64,000 nt of DNA from Branchiibius sp. NY16-3462-2. Lineage in GTDB: Bacteria > Actinomycetota > Actinomycetes > Actinomycetales > Dermatophilaceae. The notes below the pieces were generated by a model. It was given only the letters and a program-made list of their open reading frames with translations, did no database searches and had not been told where the DNA came from. This document shows positions 42,716-52,052 of the stretch, one piece after another; the first letter of the stretch is position 1; each line of letters starts with the position of its first letter. The DNA lies in NCBI RefSeq assembly GCF_001594145.1, contig NZ_LVCF01000035.1:186001-250000 (forward strand), read 5' to 3'. The position numbers and the translations under genes were made by a program.

Positions 42716-43675
42716 TCAAGTCGTGGGGCGCTGGTTGGTGCGTCGTGCGGCCCGATCACCGAGTGTCGTGAGCGCGCCTACGACGCGTAATGCCCTGGGT
42801 CCGAGTTCTTTTCGTGCCGTGTCACCTTTGACCGTCCCCGTGGGCTGGTCGCCCGGAGCTGCGGGAAGGGTTCGCACCACCAGACCCATCACCCGCGTGG
42901 TGAGGCCAGGTGCAAGTCCGCGGACCCGGATGCCCAGCCAGGTCAGCGGCGTGAGTACGACGTTCGGCCGGCCGGCGAGGACACCGGCGACGATCCGCCG
43001 GGCCGCTCGGTCGGCGTCGATGGACAGGATAGGGAGCGATGCGGCCGGCGCGAACCATGCGTACTCCGCGGCTGCGTCGCCGGCGAACTCGGCCTGCCCG
43101 TGCGATCCGGTCCTCATCAGACCCGGTATCACCGTCGTCGCGGTGATCCCGCTGCCCGACAGTTCGGCTGCCAGGCCGTCAGTGAATCCGACCGCGGCGA
43201 ATTTGGCTGTGGCGTAAGGCAACAAGTGTGGCGGCGAGATCATCCCGCCGACCGAGGTCACCACTCCGATGCGGCCGCGACCGCGCTGGCGCATGTGTGG
43301 CAGCACGGCGAGCACCGCCACCACCGGACCGGTGCCCATTGTCTCCATGGCCTGATCGAACTGCTCCAGACCGACCGATTCCAGTGGCCCGGCCTGGATC
43401 ACGCCGGCAACGTAGATCAGCACGTCGATTCCGCCGTACGTCGCCGCTACCTCGTCGATCATTGAGGACAACGCGTCCCGGTCGCGTACGTCACAGACAC
43501 GCGGGCGGACCGCGGTCCTACCCGTTTCTTCAGTCAACTGCCTTGCGGCCGCGTCGAGTTCGATCGCGTCACGGGCGGTGATGACGACCTCGTACTCACG
43601 CGCCAGCAACTCACGCGCGATGAGTAGACCCAGGCCGCGGGAGCTGCCGATCACCAGGGCGACGTCGCTGGTCAC
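42716..43675 (-). CDS. Short-chain dehydrogenase/reductase
   Basis: A 319-residue SDR. The cofactor motif GSSRGLGLLIARELL is near residue 10, VYVAG takes the place of NNAG (IYVAGVIQAGP), the catalytic Ser is in VTSVGGMISPP, and YATAK holds the Tyr-Lys pair near residue 157. The C-terminal 80 residues extend beyond the minimal SDR fold. The GTG start overlaps the stop of the upstream 158-residue protein (GTGA). Third gene of the ADH operon; substrate unknown. Confidence 0.9.
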   Translation of the reverse strand: MTSDVALVIGSSRGLGLLIARELLAREYEVVITARDAIELDAAARQLTEETGRTAVRPRVCDVRDRDALSSMIDEVAATYGGIDVLIYVAGVIQAGPLESVGLEQFDQAMETMGTGPVVAVLAVLPHMRQRGRGRIGVVTSVGGMISPPHLLPYATAKFAAVGFTDGLAAELSGSGITATTVIPGLMRTGSHGQAEFAGDAAAEYAWFAPAASLPILSIDADRAARRIVAGVLAGRPNVVLTPLTWLGIRVRGLAPGLTTRVMGLVVRTLPAAPGDQPTGTVKGDTARKELGPRALRVVGALTTLGDRAARRTNQRPTT

Positions 43676-44148
43676 TTCGAGACCACGTGCTCGTGCAGCC
43701 GGGACAACGTCTCCTCCTGTTCCAGCGCCCGCTCCTTGAGTCCCGTCAATCTCTCAAGGTCGAGTTCGTCGCGCGTTTCACTCAGAGACACCAAGGTCTC
43801 CCACAGCAGCGCTTTGGCGTTTACGCCTGCCTGCAACGCCTCCAACTCGAGCACGTCAGCACCTGCTGACCGATGCCATAGTGAACCGTTCGGTTTGAAG
43901 CGACCGGCGAATTCACCGGCGACAGCGGCATATTCAGTGAGCGAGCTGCGACGAACGCCAAGGGACTGCATCACCTGGGCAAGCGCATCGCGATCCTCGG
44001 CGACCTTCTGGGCCAGTTGCCCGACCTGCTGCCGAACCTCGGCGACGCTGTGTCCGTTGGCGACCCGCCCGAACAGCCGCACGCCTGCTGTCGCTCCCGC
44101 GTAGTGGTCGCGTAGGTACAGCGGGAGCCAATCAGTCGTGTCGCTCAT
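43672..44148 (-). CDS. Hypothetical helical protein, 158 aa, in the ADH operon
   Basis: I do not recognise a named family. The protein has 158 residues and looks all-helical, starting MSDTTDWLPLYLRDHYAGAT. It has amphipathic stretches VRQQVGQLAQKVAEDRDALAQ and ETRDELDLERLTGLKERALEQ. There is no signal peptide or membrane helix. The helical pairs recall ferritin-like or four-helix bundle proteins, but metal-binding residues are not evident. It is coupled to both neighbours: ATGA overlap with the ADH stop and GTGA with the SDR start. Confidence 0.8.
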   Translation of the reverse strand: MSDTTDWLPLYLRDHYAGATAGVRLFGRVANGHSVAEVRQQVGQLAQKVAEDRDALAQVMQSLGVRRSSLTEYAAVAGEFAGRFKPNGSLWHRSAGADVLELEALQAGVNAKALLWETLVSLSETRDELDLERLTGLKERALEQEETLSRLHEHVVSK

Positions 44149-45341
44149 GACGCTCCTCCCGGCCGAAGGACGACTTTGACGCACCCTTCGGCTTTCCGCT
44201 GGAAGATGTCGTACATCTCGGCAGCGTCCTCCAACGGGGCGTGGTGGGTGGCCAGTGATTCGACGCCCAGGGTGTCCCGCTCATCGCCGAGGATCTCCAG
44301 CAGTTCGTCCGTCCAGCGCCGTACGTGACACTGGCCCATCCGCAACGTCAGCCCCTTGTCGAAGATCGTCATCATCGGGAACGGATCAGCCATCCCGCCG
44401 TAAACGCCACTGATCGACACGGTCCCGCCGCGGCGTACCGCATCGAAGGCGGTGTCCAACGCCGCCAGCCGGTCGATTCCGAACCGCTCGGTGGCCGCCT
44501 TGGAGACCGGTGAGGGAAGGCGGGAGGCCGCGCCGATGAGCTTTTCGGCGACCGGGTTGCCGTGGGCTTCCATGCCGACCGCTTCCACCACGCAGTCCGG
44601 TCCGCGTCCTTCGGTGAGGTCCTTCAGTGCCGCGGCAGCGTCGTCCGTCTCGTTGATGTCGACCACCTCGACGCCCCACTCCCGCGCGAGGGCAAGGCGT
44701 TCGGGCACCAGGTCGACGCCGATGACCCGCTTGACCCCTCGACGCAGGGCGGATCGGACCGCCAACTGACCGACCGGTCCGAGACCGACAACAGCGAGCG
44801 TTCCGTCCTGGGGAACGTCGGCATAGACCACGGCCTGCCAGGCGGTGGGCAGGATGTCGGACAGGTAGAGGAACCGTTCGTCAGGCGGGTCCGCGGGCAG
44901 CTTCACGGGTCCGAAGTCCGCGTGCGGGACGCGCACCAACTCAGCCTGCCCACCGGGGACGGCGCCATAGAGGCTGGTGTAGCCGAACAGACTTGCCCCC
45001 TTGTCCTGTTCGACGTTCTGGGTGGTCTCGCACTGTGCGAACAGCCCCCGCTCGCACATGAAGCAATGGCCGCACGAGATGTTGAACGGCACGACCACGC
45101 GGTCTCCGGGCGCGAGGTTCTGCACCGCCGAACCGACCTGCTCGACGACGCCCATGAATTCGTGGCCGAGGATGTCGCCCTTAGTCAGATAGGGAGCGAG
45201 CACCTTGTACAGGTGCAGGTCTGATCCGCAGATGGCGGTCGAGGTCACCCGCACGATGGCATCGGTCGGCTCCTGCAGGGTCGGCTCGGGAACCTCGATC
45301 ACGCGAACGTCTTCAATTCCCTGCCAGGTCAACGCCTTCAT
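44145..45341 (-). CDS. Zinc-dependent alcohol dehydrogenase (formaldehyde dehydrogenase-like)
   Basis: A 398-residue medium-chain dehydrogenase/reductase of the zinc type. The catalytic zinc ligands are in STAICGSDLHLY and LGHEFMGVVEQVG, and the structural zinc site CGHCFMCERGLFAQC has four Cys near residues 88-102. The Rossmann motif is VVGLGPVGQLAVRSAL near 177. The long insertion and VYGGMADPFPMMTIFDKGLTL resemble the glutathione-independent formaldehyde dehydrogenase branch. The ATG at 45341 follows TACGTT by 6 bases. First gene of a three-gene operon. Confidence 0.91.
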   Translation of the reverse strand: MKALTWQGIEDVRVIEVPEPTLQEPTDAIVRVTSTAICGSDLHLYKVLAPYLTKGDILGHEFMGVVEQVGSAVQNLAPGDRVVVPFNISCGHCFMCERGLFAQCETTQNVEQDKGASLFGYTSLYGAVPGGQAELVRVPHADFGPVKLPADPPDERFLYLSDILPTAWQAVVYADVPQDGTLAVVGLGPVGQLAVRSALRRGVKRVIGVDLVPERLALAREWGVEVVDINETDDAAAALKDLTEGRGPDCVVEAVGMEAHGNPVAEKLIGAASRLPSPVSKAATERFGIDRLAALDTAFDAVRRGGTVSISGVYGGMADPFPMMTIFDKGLTLRMGQCHVRRWTDELLEILGDERDTLGVESLATHHAPLEDAAEMYDIFQRKAEGCVKVVLRPGGAS

Positions 45342-45353
45342 CGCTCGAACGTA
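45339..45353 (-). promoter_or_regulatory. Leaderless promoter of the ADH operon
   Basis: TACGTT at 45353-45348 (minus strand) lies 6 bases before the ATG at 45341. Confidence 0.55.
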
Positions 45354-45388
45354 CGGAGGTCCAACCCAACGAGGCACACCCCAACCGA

Positions 45389-45455
45389 CTCGCCGTCAGG
45401 GGTGAGGTGCAACCGGCCGTGATGTGCCGACGAGCAGCATTCACCTGACGGCGAG
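45389..45455 (-). terminator. 12-bp perfect inverted repeat after the HIT gene
   Basis: CTCGCCGTCAGG (45389-45400) and CCTGACGGCGAG (45444-45455) are perfectly complementary, separated by 43 bases. One arm lies in the last codons of the HIT gene. Partial pairing continues inward (GGTGA, GTGC). A terminator for the HIT gene is the simplest reading; the arms are unusually far apart. Confidence 0.5.
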
Positions 45456-45893
45456 GCTGGCCGTCAGCTGCGCAGCCAGGTCGTCGAGCTCGTCTGCTGG
45501 TATCCATTGAGACTGGTCATCGGTCAGATAACCGAAGACGCGTGGTCCCTTGAGTTCGGCGGGAAGGTCAGCGGCGCGCGGCACGAGATGAATATGCAAG
45601 TGTTCGAAGCCTGCTGCCTCCGCGAACTGGAGCAAATACGTCTTCACGCACCCGGTAACCGCCCGCAGCGCGATGCTGAGATCGCGGATCAACCCGCCCA
45701 GTTCATCAGCGGCCGCCGGGGACAGGTCGGCGAATGAGGTGACGTGAGTTCGGGGCACGAGGACCAACCAGCCGGGCAGTGTGCTGTTGAACGCGTGCGC
45801 CGCACGCCAGTGCGTTGTCGAGACAACGTTCTCCCGCGGCGGCAATGACTCGAGGGCTTCGTGACGACAGGGATAGCAGGAAGCGGTGTCCAC
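45441..45893 (-). CDS. HIT family protein
   Basis: A 150-residue histidine-triad nucleotide hydrolase or transferase. The HIT motif is FEHLHIHLVPRA near residues 101-112 (H-x-H-x-H). The N-terminal CYPCRHEALES has the two Cys of the zinc-binding form, and WLVLVPRTHVTSFADL is the conserved strand-loop. The GTG at 45893 is chosen because TATCGT lies 7 bases before it; longer frames upstream lack coding character. Substrate unknown. Divergent from the mraY-like gene. Confidence 0.85.
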   Translation of the reverse strand: MDTASCYPCRHEALESLPPRENVVSTTHWRAAHAFNSTLPGWLVLVPRTHVTSFADLSPAAADELGGLIRDLSIALRAVTGCVKTYLLQFAEAAGFEHLHIHLVPRAADLPAELKGPRVFGYLTDDQSQWIPADELDDLAAQLTASLAVR

Positions 45894-45906
45894 GTCGGCG
45901 ACGATA
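45891..45906 (-). promoter_or_regulatory. Leaderless promoter of the HIT gene
   Basis: TATCGT at 45906-45901 (minus strand) lies 7 bases before the GTG at 45893. Confidence 0.55.
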
Positions 45907-46033
45907 GAGGGCGTGCGTACGACCGTGGGCGGCGTGTCAGGAGAAGAGGGCTGGTGTCGTCTGGCATGGTGTCCGTCGTGCCTTCGAACGCCATCCGGAC
46001 TGACGGCCCGAGGGCAGGATCGAGGGGTCCCCT

Positions 46034-47134
46034 TTGAAGCTCGTCGTGATCTCCGCGCTGTGCTCGGTCGTGTTCGGTCTGATCGGCACACGATGGTTCA
46101 TCACGTTGGCCACTCGCAAAGGGTGGGCCCAATACGTCCGCGATGACGGCCCCGTTTCCCATCACACCAAACGAGGCACCCCGCAAATGGGCGGGATCCC
46201 GATCTTGTTGTCCGCCGTCCTGGCGTACGCCGTTGCCCACCTCGTGACATGGACACCCCCGACTGCCTCCGGGCTGCTGGTTCTCTTCCTCATGCTGGGC
46301 ACCGGCTTCGTGGGTTTTCTGGACGACTGGCGCAAGATCCGCCGGGAACGATCATTGGGCCTGACTGGTCGGGAGAAGCTCATCGGCCAGGCACTGGTCT
46401 CCATCGTCTTCGTCCTGCTCGCCACCCAGTTCTCCCGCGACGGACTGACCCCGGCGAGCTTCCATATCTCCTTCCTGCGTGACACCTGGGTCAACCTCGC
46501 TTTCGCGGGCACCGGTATCGGACTGGTGCTCCTGGTGCTCTGGGCCAACGTCATCATCGCCGGGGCGAGCAACGGGGTGAACCTCACCGACGGTCTCGAC
46601 GGGCAAGCAGCGGGTGCGTGCGTGATGGTGTTCGGGGCCTATGTCCTCGTGGCCATCTGGCAGTTCAAACAAAGTTGCCAGACGGTCGCCATAGCCCACT
46701 GTTACGCAGTCCGCGATCCACTCGACCTTGCCGTCGTGGCCGCGGGGGTGATGGGTGCTTGTTTCGGGTTCCTGTGGTGGAACGCCTTTCCCGCAAGGCT
46801 GTTCATGGGTGACGTGGGCTCGCTCGGGCTGGGCGGCGCGTTGGCCGGTCTCGCTATCACCACCCGCACCGAGTTGCTCATGGTCATCCTCGGCGGACTG
46901 TTCGTCACTGTGACGATGTCATCCATCCTGCAGACCGGCTACTTCAAACTCACTAAGCGTCGCAACGGTGGTGTCGGGAAGCGGCTGTTCAAGATGGCGC
47001 CGTTGCATCATCACTTCGAGTTGATCGGATGGGAGCAGATCACCATCACGATCAGGTTCTGGATCGTCTGCGGCGTCTGTGTCGTCTTCGGGTTGGGCCT
47101 GTTCTACGCCGAGTGGGTCACCGCCGCGACGTGA
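46034..47134 (+). CDS. MraY-type phospho-MurNAc-pentapeptide transferase outside a dcw cluster
   Basis: A 366-residue integral membrane transferase of the MraY family, which makes lipid I from UDP-MurNAc-pentapeptide and undecaprenyl phosphate. Active-site features are HHTKRGTPQMGGIPIL, VGFLDDWRKIRR (Asp-Asp), NGVNLTDGLDGQAAG, FMGDVGSLGLGGALAG and KMAPLHHHFELIGW. About ten hydrophobic segments are present. The start is TTG with GAGGGG 7 bases upstream, an unusual codon that would limit expression. Neighbours are HIT and dinB, not mur/fts genes, so it may be a second copy. Confidence 0.92.
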   Translation: MKLVVISALCSVVFGLIGTRWFITLATRKGWAQYVRDDGPVSHHTKRGTPQMGGIPILLSAVLAYAVAHLVTWTPPTASGLLVLFLMLGTGFVGFLDDWRKIRRERSLGLTGREKLIGQALVSIVFVLLATQFSRDGLTPASFHISFLRDTWVNLAFAGTGIGLVLLVLWANVIIAGASNGVNLTDGLDGQAAGACVMVFGAYVLVAIWQFKQSCQTVAIAHCYAVRDPLDLAVVAAGVMGACFGFLWWNAFPARLFMGDVGSLGLGGALAGLAITTRTELLMVILGGLFVTVTMSSILQTGYFKLTKRRNGGVGKRLFKMAPLHHHFELIGWEQITITIRFWIVCGVCVVFGLGLFYAEWVTAAT

Positions 47135-47164
47135 GCCGCGAAGCCCGCGTGGCAGCACGTCAGC

Positions 47165-47179
47165 GACGATAGGGGCGTG
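47165..47179 (+). promoter_or_regulatory. Probable leaderless promoter of dinB
   Basis: GACGAT at 47165-47170 lies 6 bases before the GTG at 47177. I see no convincing SOS box. Confidence 0.4.
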
Positions 47180-48577
47180 CGTACGACGGCGAGCATCCTG
47201 CACCTGGATCTTGACGCCTTCTTCGCCGCCGTTGAGCAACGCGACAAACCCTCCCTGCGCGGCAAACCCGTCGTCGTCGGCGGCATCGGCAACCGCGGCG
47301 TCGTGGCGACCGCGTCCTACGAAGCCCGCGCGTACGGCGCGCGCTCGGCGATGTCGACCTCCGAGGCCCGCCGCCGCTGCCCGCCAGGCACCGCGTTCCT
47401 CTTCCCGCGCGGTGAGGCCTACCGTCGCTCGAGCCGCGTAGTCATGGAGCTGTTGCGCGAGCTCTCGGACAAGGTCGAGCAGGTGTCCGTCGACGAGGCG
47501 TACGTCGATCTGGCGGCAGAGGGGGAAGCGCACCTGACCGTCGCGCAGGTACGGACCCGCGTCGAAGAACTCCTGGCCACCATCGAGGAGGGCACCGGTG
47601 GTCTGACCGCGAGCGCCGGCGTCGGCAGTTCCAAGATGATCGCCAAGATCGCTTCCGACATGCACAAGCCGCACGGCCTGGTCATTGTCAATCCCGGTGA
47701 CGAGGAGGACTTCCTCGCTCCGCTACCGGTGCGCGCGCTCGGCGGCGTCGGCCCGGCCACCGCGGACCGATTGCGCACGTTCGGTGTCGAGAAGGTGGCC
47801 GATCTGCGAAGGATGACCGAGTCCGATCTGATCAGCATCTTCGGAAACGCCCACGGCTCAGGCCTTTTCGCCATTGCCCGCGCGCAAGACGACCGAGAGG
47901 TGATCACCGAACGCGAGGCCAAGAGCATCTCCGCCGAGGAAACCTTCGACGTGGACGTCGTGGACCGCGCCGTACTCAACGAGGAACTCGCCCGCCTCAC
48001 CGATCGGGTCAGCGCGCGCCTCACCGAACACGGGGCCTTCGCCCGCACCGTCACCATCAAGGTCCGCCACCACGACTTCAGCACCTTCACCCGCAGCGTC
48101 ACCGCCAGCCATCCCACCGACGACCCGGCCGCGTTACTGCGCCTGGCGATCGGGTTGCTGGAGGCCCACGACGTCAGTGACGGGCTGCGCCTGCTCGGCT
48201 TCGGCGTATCCGGTTTCGTCGCGCACGCCCAGGCCGCGCTCGACATGCAGTGGCCGGGGGAGGAGGACCTGCCCGTCGCCACGGCCAGCGCGGAGGACGA
48301 GGTGGCACACGACCAGGTCGCCAACGCCTGGGGTTCGGCACAGGCCCTGGTCAGCCGCCCCGCGGCGTACGCCATCAATCCCGGGGACCCGGTGTGGCGC
48401 CCGGGCCAGGACGTCATCCACGAGGAGTACGGCGCCGGCTGGGTCTGGGGCAGCGGGCGCGGCGTGGTGACGGTCCGCTTCGAGGGTCCGCGGACCGAGC
48501 CGGGCAAGGTGCGGTCCTTCCGGGCCGCCGACGACGCGTTACGCCCCGCGGATCCACCAGACTGGACCACGCCGTGA
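47177..48577 (+). CDS. dinB: DNA polymerase IV (Y-family)
   Basis: Error-prone translesion polymerase. It has 466 residues. The palm motifs are ILHLDLDAFFAAVEQRDKP near residue 7 and the catalytic VSVDEAYVDLA near 102. VVATASYEARAYGARSAMS is the Y-family steric-gate and finger region; GVGSSKMIAKIASDMHKPHG and GVGPATADRLRTFGV (helix-hairpin-helix) follow. The little-finger domain is about 240-360. A C-terminal extension (about 405-466) carries DVIHEEYGAGWVWGSGRG, common in actinobacterial DinB. No beta-clamp peptide is evident at the very end. Confidence 0.94.
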   Translation: MRTTASILHLDLDAFFAAVEQRDKPSLRGKPVVVGGIGNRGVVATASYEARAYGARSAMSTSEARRRCPPGTAFLFPRGEAYRRSSRVVMELLRELSDKVEQVSVDEAYVDLAAEGEAHLTVAQVRTRVEELLATIEEGTGGLTASAGVGSSKMIAKIASDMHKPHGLVIVNPGDEEDFLAPLPVRALGGVGPATADRLRTFGVEKVADLRRMTESDLISIFGNAHGSGLFAIARAQDDREVITEREAKSISAEETFDVDVVDRAVLNEELARLTDRVSARLTEHGAFARTVTIKVRHHDFSTFTRSVTASHPTDDPAALLRLAIGLLEAHDVSDGLRLLGFGVSGFVAHAQAALDMQWPGEEDLPVATASAEDEVAHDQVANAWGSAQALVSRPAAYAINPGDPVWRPGQDVIHEEYGAGWVWGSGRGVVTVRFEGPRTEPGKVRSFRAADDALRPADPPDWTTP

Positions 48578-48635
48578 GGGGCCGTCGTAACACCGGCGCA
48601 ACACCCCCGCCGCATACCTCTGGCAAGGTAACCCT

Positions 48636-51600
48636 GTGACGATCCGGGTAGCCCTGCAACACCGCACGACGTACCGCTTCGACCAACCGGTGACGGTGCA
48701 TCCACACACTGTCCGCCTCCGCCCCGCTCCCCACAGCCGGACGCCGATCGATTCGTACTCCCTCACGATCGATCCGCCGAACCACTTCATCAACTGGCAG
48801 CAGGACGCGTTCGGCAACTATCTGGCCCGGTTGGTGTTCCCCGAGAAGGTGTCCACGCTGGACATCTGCGTGGACCTGGTGGCGGACATGACCGTCATCA
48901 ACCCGTTCGACTTCTTCGTCGAGGAGTACGCCGAGAACTACCCCTTCGTCTACCCCGACGCCCTCAAGGCCGACCTGGAGCCCTACCTGCGGCCGGTCGA
49001 CGAGAGCGGCAGCGGCCCGGGACCGCTGGTGACCCAGTGGGTCGCCGACAACGTCGTCATCCCCGAGGACGGGATCCGGATCGTCGACTTCCTGGTCGAC
49101 ATCAACGCCAAGATCAACCGGGACGTCGCCTACACGGTCCGGCTCGAACCCGGCGTACAAACCCCCGATCACACGTTGGCCGCGCACCTCGGCTCCTGCC
49201 GCGACAGCGCCTGGTTGCTGGTCAGCGTGCTGCGCCAACTGGGTCTGGCGGCGCGATTCGTGTCCGGCTACCTGGTGCAGCTCACTTCCGACATCCAGGC
49301 CATCGACGGTCCCAGCGGGCCAACGGAGGACTTCACCGACCTGCACGCCTGGGCCGAGGTCTACATCCCCGGTGCCGGCTGGGTCGGCTTGGACGCCACC
49401 TCAGGGCTGTTCGCGGGTGAGGGGCACATCCCGCTGTCCGCCACCCCGCACCCCAGCAGCGCGGCGCCGATCTCCGGGGCGACCGACTTCGTCGGCGTGG
49501 ACTTCGAGTTCAGCAACACCGTGCAGCGGGTCTTCGAGGACCCGCGGGTCACCAAGCCCTACTCCGATGACCAGTGGAACCGCATCCAGCATCTCGGCCA
49601 TCACGTCGACACCCTGCTGCAGGAGGGTGACGTCCGCCTGACCATGGGTGGCGAGCCCACCTTCGTCTCGGTCGATGACACCTCCACCCCCGAGTGGGAG
49701 ACCGACGCCGATGGACCGGACAAGCGCGAGCGAGCCGCCGACCTGGCCCGCCGGCTCAAGGCGCGCTGGGCGCCGGAGGGCCTCAGCTTCCACGGCCAGG
49801 GCAAGTGGTACCCCGGAGAACCATTGCCGCGCTGGCTGATCGGGTTGATCTGGCGAACCGACGGCAAACCGCTGTGGCACGACCAGGAGTTGCTGGCCGA
49901 CCCGTGGACCGAGTCGGACCTCAAACCCGGCAGCGTCCAGGCCGCCCGCCAGGTGCGCGCAGTCGCCCTGGGGATCGCCGCACGACTCGGCATCGACGCG
50001 AAACTCACCCGCGCGGCGTACGAGGACCCCTTGAACCAGTTGGCGCTGGAGGTGGGCCAGCCCGCCGGGGAACGCCCGGACGACGACGCCGACCCCGAGG
50101 AGCAGAAGGACGAGAAGACGCGCCGCAAGCTGGGTGCCGAGATCGACAAGGCCGCCGGTACGCCGGCCGGCTGGGTCATCCCCGTCTTCCCCAATCCCAA
50201 GGGCAAGGGCTGGGGTACCGCCCAATGGCGGACGCGCCGGCGTCGGCTGTTCCTGACCGCGGGCACCTCACCGCTCGGCCTGCGACTGCCGCTGGGTTCG
50301 ATCGCCTGGAAGGAAGCGCCGTACGAACCGGACGCCTCACCGTTCGCGGCCCGTGGCGATCTGCCGGCCACCCGCCCGGTGCGTGGGCTGTCCAAGGTGA
50401 AGAAGGCCAAGGTCTACGACATCGAGGACGCGCCCCGCACCGCGCTGGCGGTCCAGGAGCGCGACGGTCACGTCTTCGTCTTCCTGCCGCCGCTGACCAA
50501 GCTGGACGATGCGATCAATCTGCTCGCAGCCATCGAGGGTGCCGCCGCGGCAGCCGGCCAGCCGGTGGTGCTGGAGGGTTACGCACCGCCCGGCGACCCG
50601 CGCACGAAGTCGCTCACGGTCACGCCCGACCCTGGCGTCATTGAGGTCAACGTGCAGCCGACCTCGACGTGGGACGAGCTGCAGGAACTGACCACGACCC
50701 TGTTCGAGGACGCCCGGCACGCCCGGCTGACCACCGAGAAGTTCGACCTCGACGGTTCGCACACCGGCACCGGCGGCGGCAACCACATCACGCTCGGCGG
50801 CAGAACGCCCAAGGACTCGCCGATGCTGCGGCGCCCGGACCTGCTGCGCAGCATGGTCACCTTCTGGCAGCACCACCCGGCGCTGTCCTATGTGTTCTCC
50901 GGCAAGTTCATCGGGCCGACCAGCCAGTCACCGCGGGTCGATGAGGGCCGGCACGAGACGCTCTACGAGCTCGAGATCGCCTTCGCCGAGATGGACCGGG
51001 TGCTCGCCGAGGGCGAGCCGCGGCCGTGGCTGGTCGACCGGTTGCTGCGTCACCTGCTCACCGACATCACCGGCAACACCCACCGCAGTGAGTTCTGCAT
51101 CGACAAGCTCTACAGCCCCGACACCGACCGCGGTCGCCTCGGTCTGCTGGAGATGCGTGGTTTCGAGATGCCCCCGCACGCCCAGATGTCGTTGGTGCAG
51201 GCGCTGCTCGTGCGGTCGCTGGTCGCCCGGTTCTGGAACCAGCCCTATTCCGGGTCCCTGGTCCGCTGGGGCACCGCGTTGCACGACCGGTACCTCCTGC
51301 CGGCTTTCGCCGCAGCGGACCTGCGGGACGTCGTCGGTGACCTCAACGATTTCCTGGGCGAGGACGGTCCGTACTTCGACCAGACCTGGCTCGACCCGTT
51401 CCTGGAGTTCCGCTTCCCGCGGCTGGGGGAGGTCGACGTACTCGGAGTGCACCTGGAGTTGCGCACCGCGGTCGAGCCCTGGCACGTGCTGGGTGAGGAA
51501 GTCAGCCTGGGCGGCACTGCCCGCTACGTCGACTCCTCCATCGAGCGCGTCCAGGTCGCCGCGACGGGGTTGGTCGAGGGCCGCCACGTCGTCACCTGCA

Positions 51601-52040
51601 ACGGCATCCCGGTCCCGCTGCAGCCGATCGCCGGCTCCGGCTGGGGGCTGGGCTCGCCCGGCACCGGCTCCGCGCCGGACACCTGGGTCGGCGGGGTGCG
51701 CTACCGCGCGTGGGCGCCGCCCAGCGCGTTGCACCCGACCATCGGCGTGCACTCACCGCTGGTGTTCGACCTGGTCGACCGCTGGAACGGCCGGTCCCTC
51801 GGCGGGTTCACCTACCACGTGAGCCACCCCGGCGGCCGTGCCTACGACGACTACCCGGTCAACGCGGCCGCCGCGGAACCCCGCCGCAACAGCCGGTTCT
51901 CCCGGACCGGGCACACCCCGGGGCGGGGGGACACCAGCAAATGGCCGCAGTACGAGTCGCTCGTGCGGCACGGCGCGGGGGAGTACCCGGCCACGCTGGA
52001 CCTGAGACGTTTTTCGGGGGGTCCCCCACCGACCTCGTAA
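48636..52040 (+). CDS. Transglutaminase-like protein with C-terminal DUF2126
   Basis: A 1134-residue cytosolic protein. The N-terminal bacterial transglutaminase-like part (about 1-290) has the beta-lead ALQHRTTYRFDQPVTVHPHT, catalytic Cys in LGSCRDSAWLLVSVLRQLG near residue 191, His in DLHAWAEVYIPGAGW and Asp in GLDATSGL. The remainder (from about 300) is DUF2126: RLTMGGEPTFVSVDD, LSFHGQGKWYPGEPLPRW, HTGTGGGNHITLGG. Members always keep company with ATP-grasp/alpha-E genes. CAAGGT lies 6 bases before the GTG. First gene of a three-gene operon. Confidence 0.93.
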   Translation: MTIRVALQHRTTYRFDQPVTVHPHTVRLRPAPHSRTPIDSYSLTIDPPNHFINWQQDAFGNYLARLVFPEKVSTLDICVDLVADMTVINPFDFFVEEYAENYPFVYPDALKADLEPYLRPVDESGSGPGPLVTQWVADNVVIPEDGIRIVDFLVDINAKINRDVAYTVRLEPGVQTPDHTLAAHLGSCRDSAWLLVSVLRQLGLAARFVSGYLVQLTSDIQAIDGPSGPTEDFTDLHAWAEVYIPGAGWVGLDATSGLFAGEGHIPLSATPHPSSAAPISGATDFVGVDFEFSNTVQRVFEDPRVTKPYSDDQWNRIQHLGHHVDTLLQEGDVRLTMGGEPTFVSVDDTSTPEWETDADGPDKRERAADLARRLKARWAPEGLSFHGQGKWYPGEPLPRWLIGLIWRTDGKPLWHDQELLADPWTESDLKPGSVQAARQVRAVALGIAARLGIDAKLTRAAYEDPLNQLALEVGQPAGERPDDDADPEEQKDEKTRRKLGAEIDKAAGTPAGWVIPVFPNPKGKGWGTAQWRTRRRRLFLTAGTSPLGLRLPLGSIAWKEAPYEPDASPFAARGDLPATRPVRGLSKVKKAKVYDIEDAPRTALAVQERDGHVFVFLPPLTKLDDAINLLAAIEGAAAAAGQPVVLEGYAPPGDPRTKSLTVTPDPGVIEVNVQPTSTWDELQELTTTLFEDARHARLTTEKFDLDGSHTGTGGGNHITLGGRTPKDSPMLRRPDLLRSMVTFWQHHPALSYVFSGKFIGPTSQSPRVDEGRHETLYELEIAFAEMDRVLAEGEPRPWLVDRLLRHLLTDITGNTHRSEFCIDKLYSPDTDRGRLGLLEMRGFEMPPHAQMSLVQALLVRSLVARFWNQPYSGSLVRWGTALHDRYLLPAFAAADLRDVVGDLNDFLGEDGPYFDQTWLDPFLEFRFPRLGEVDVLGVHLELRTAVEPWHVLGEEVSLGGTARYVDSSIERVQVAATGLVEGRHVVTCNGIPVPLQPIAGSGWGLGSPGTGSAPDTWVGGVRYRAWAPPSALHPTIGVHSPLVFDLVDRWNGRSLGGFTYHVSHPGGRAYDDYPVNAAAAEPRRNSRFSRTGHTPGRGDTSKWPQYESLVRHGAGEYPATLDLRRFSGGPPPTS

Positions 52041-52052
52041 GGTGGGCCGATC

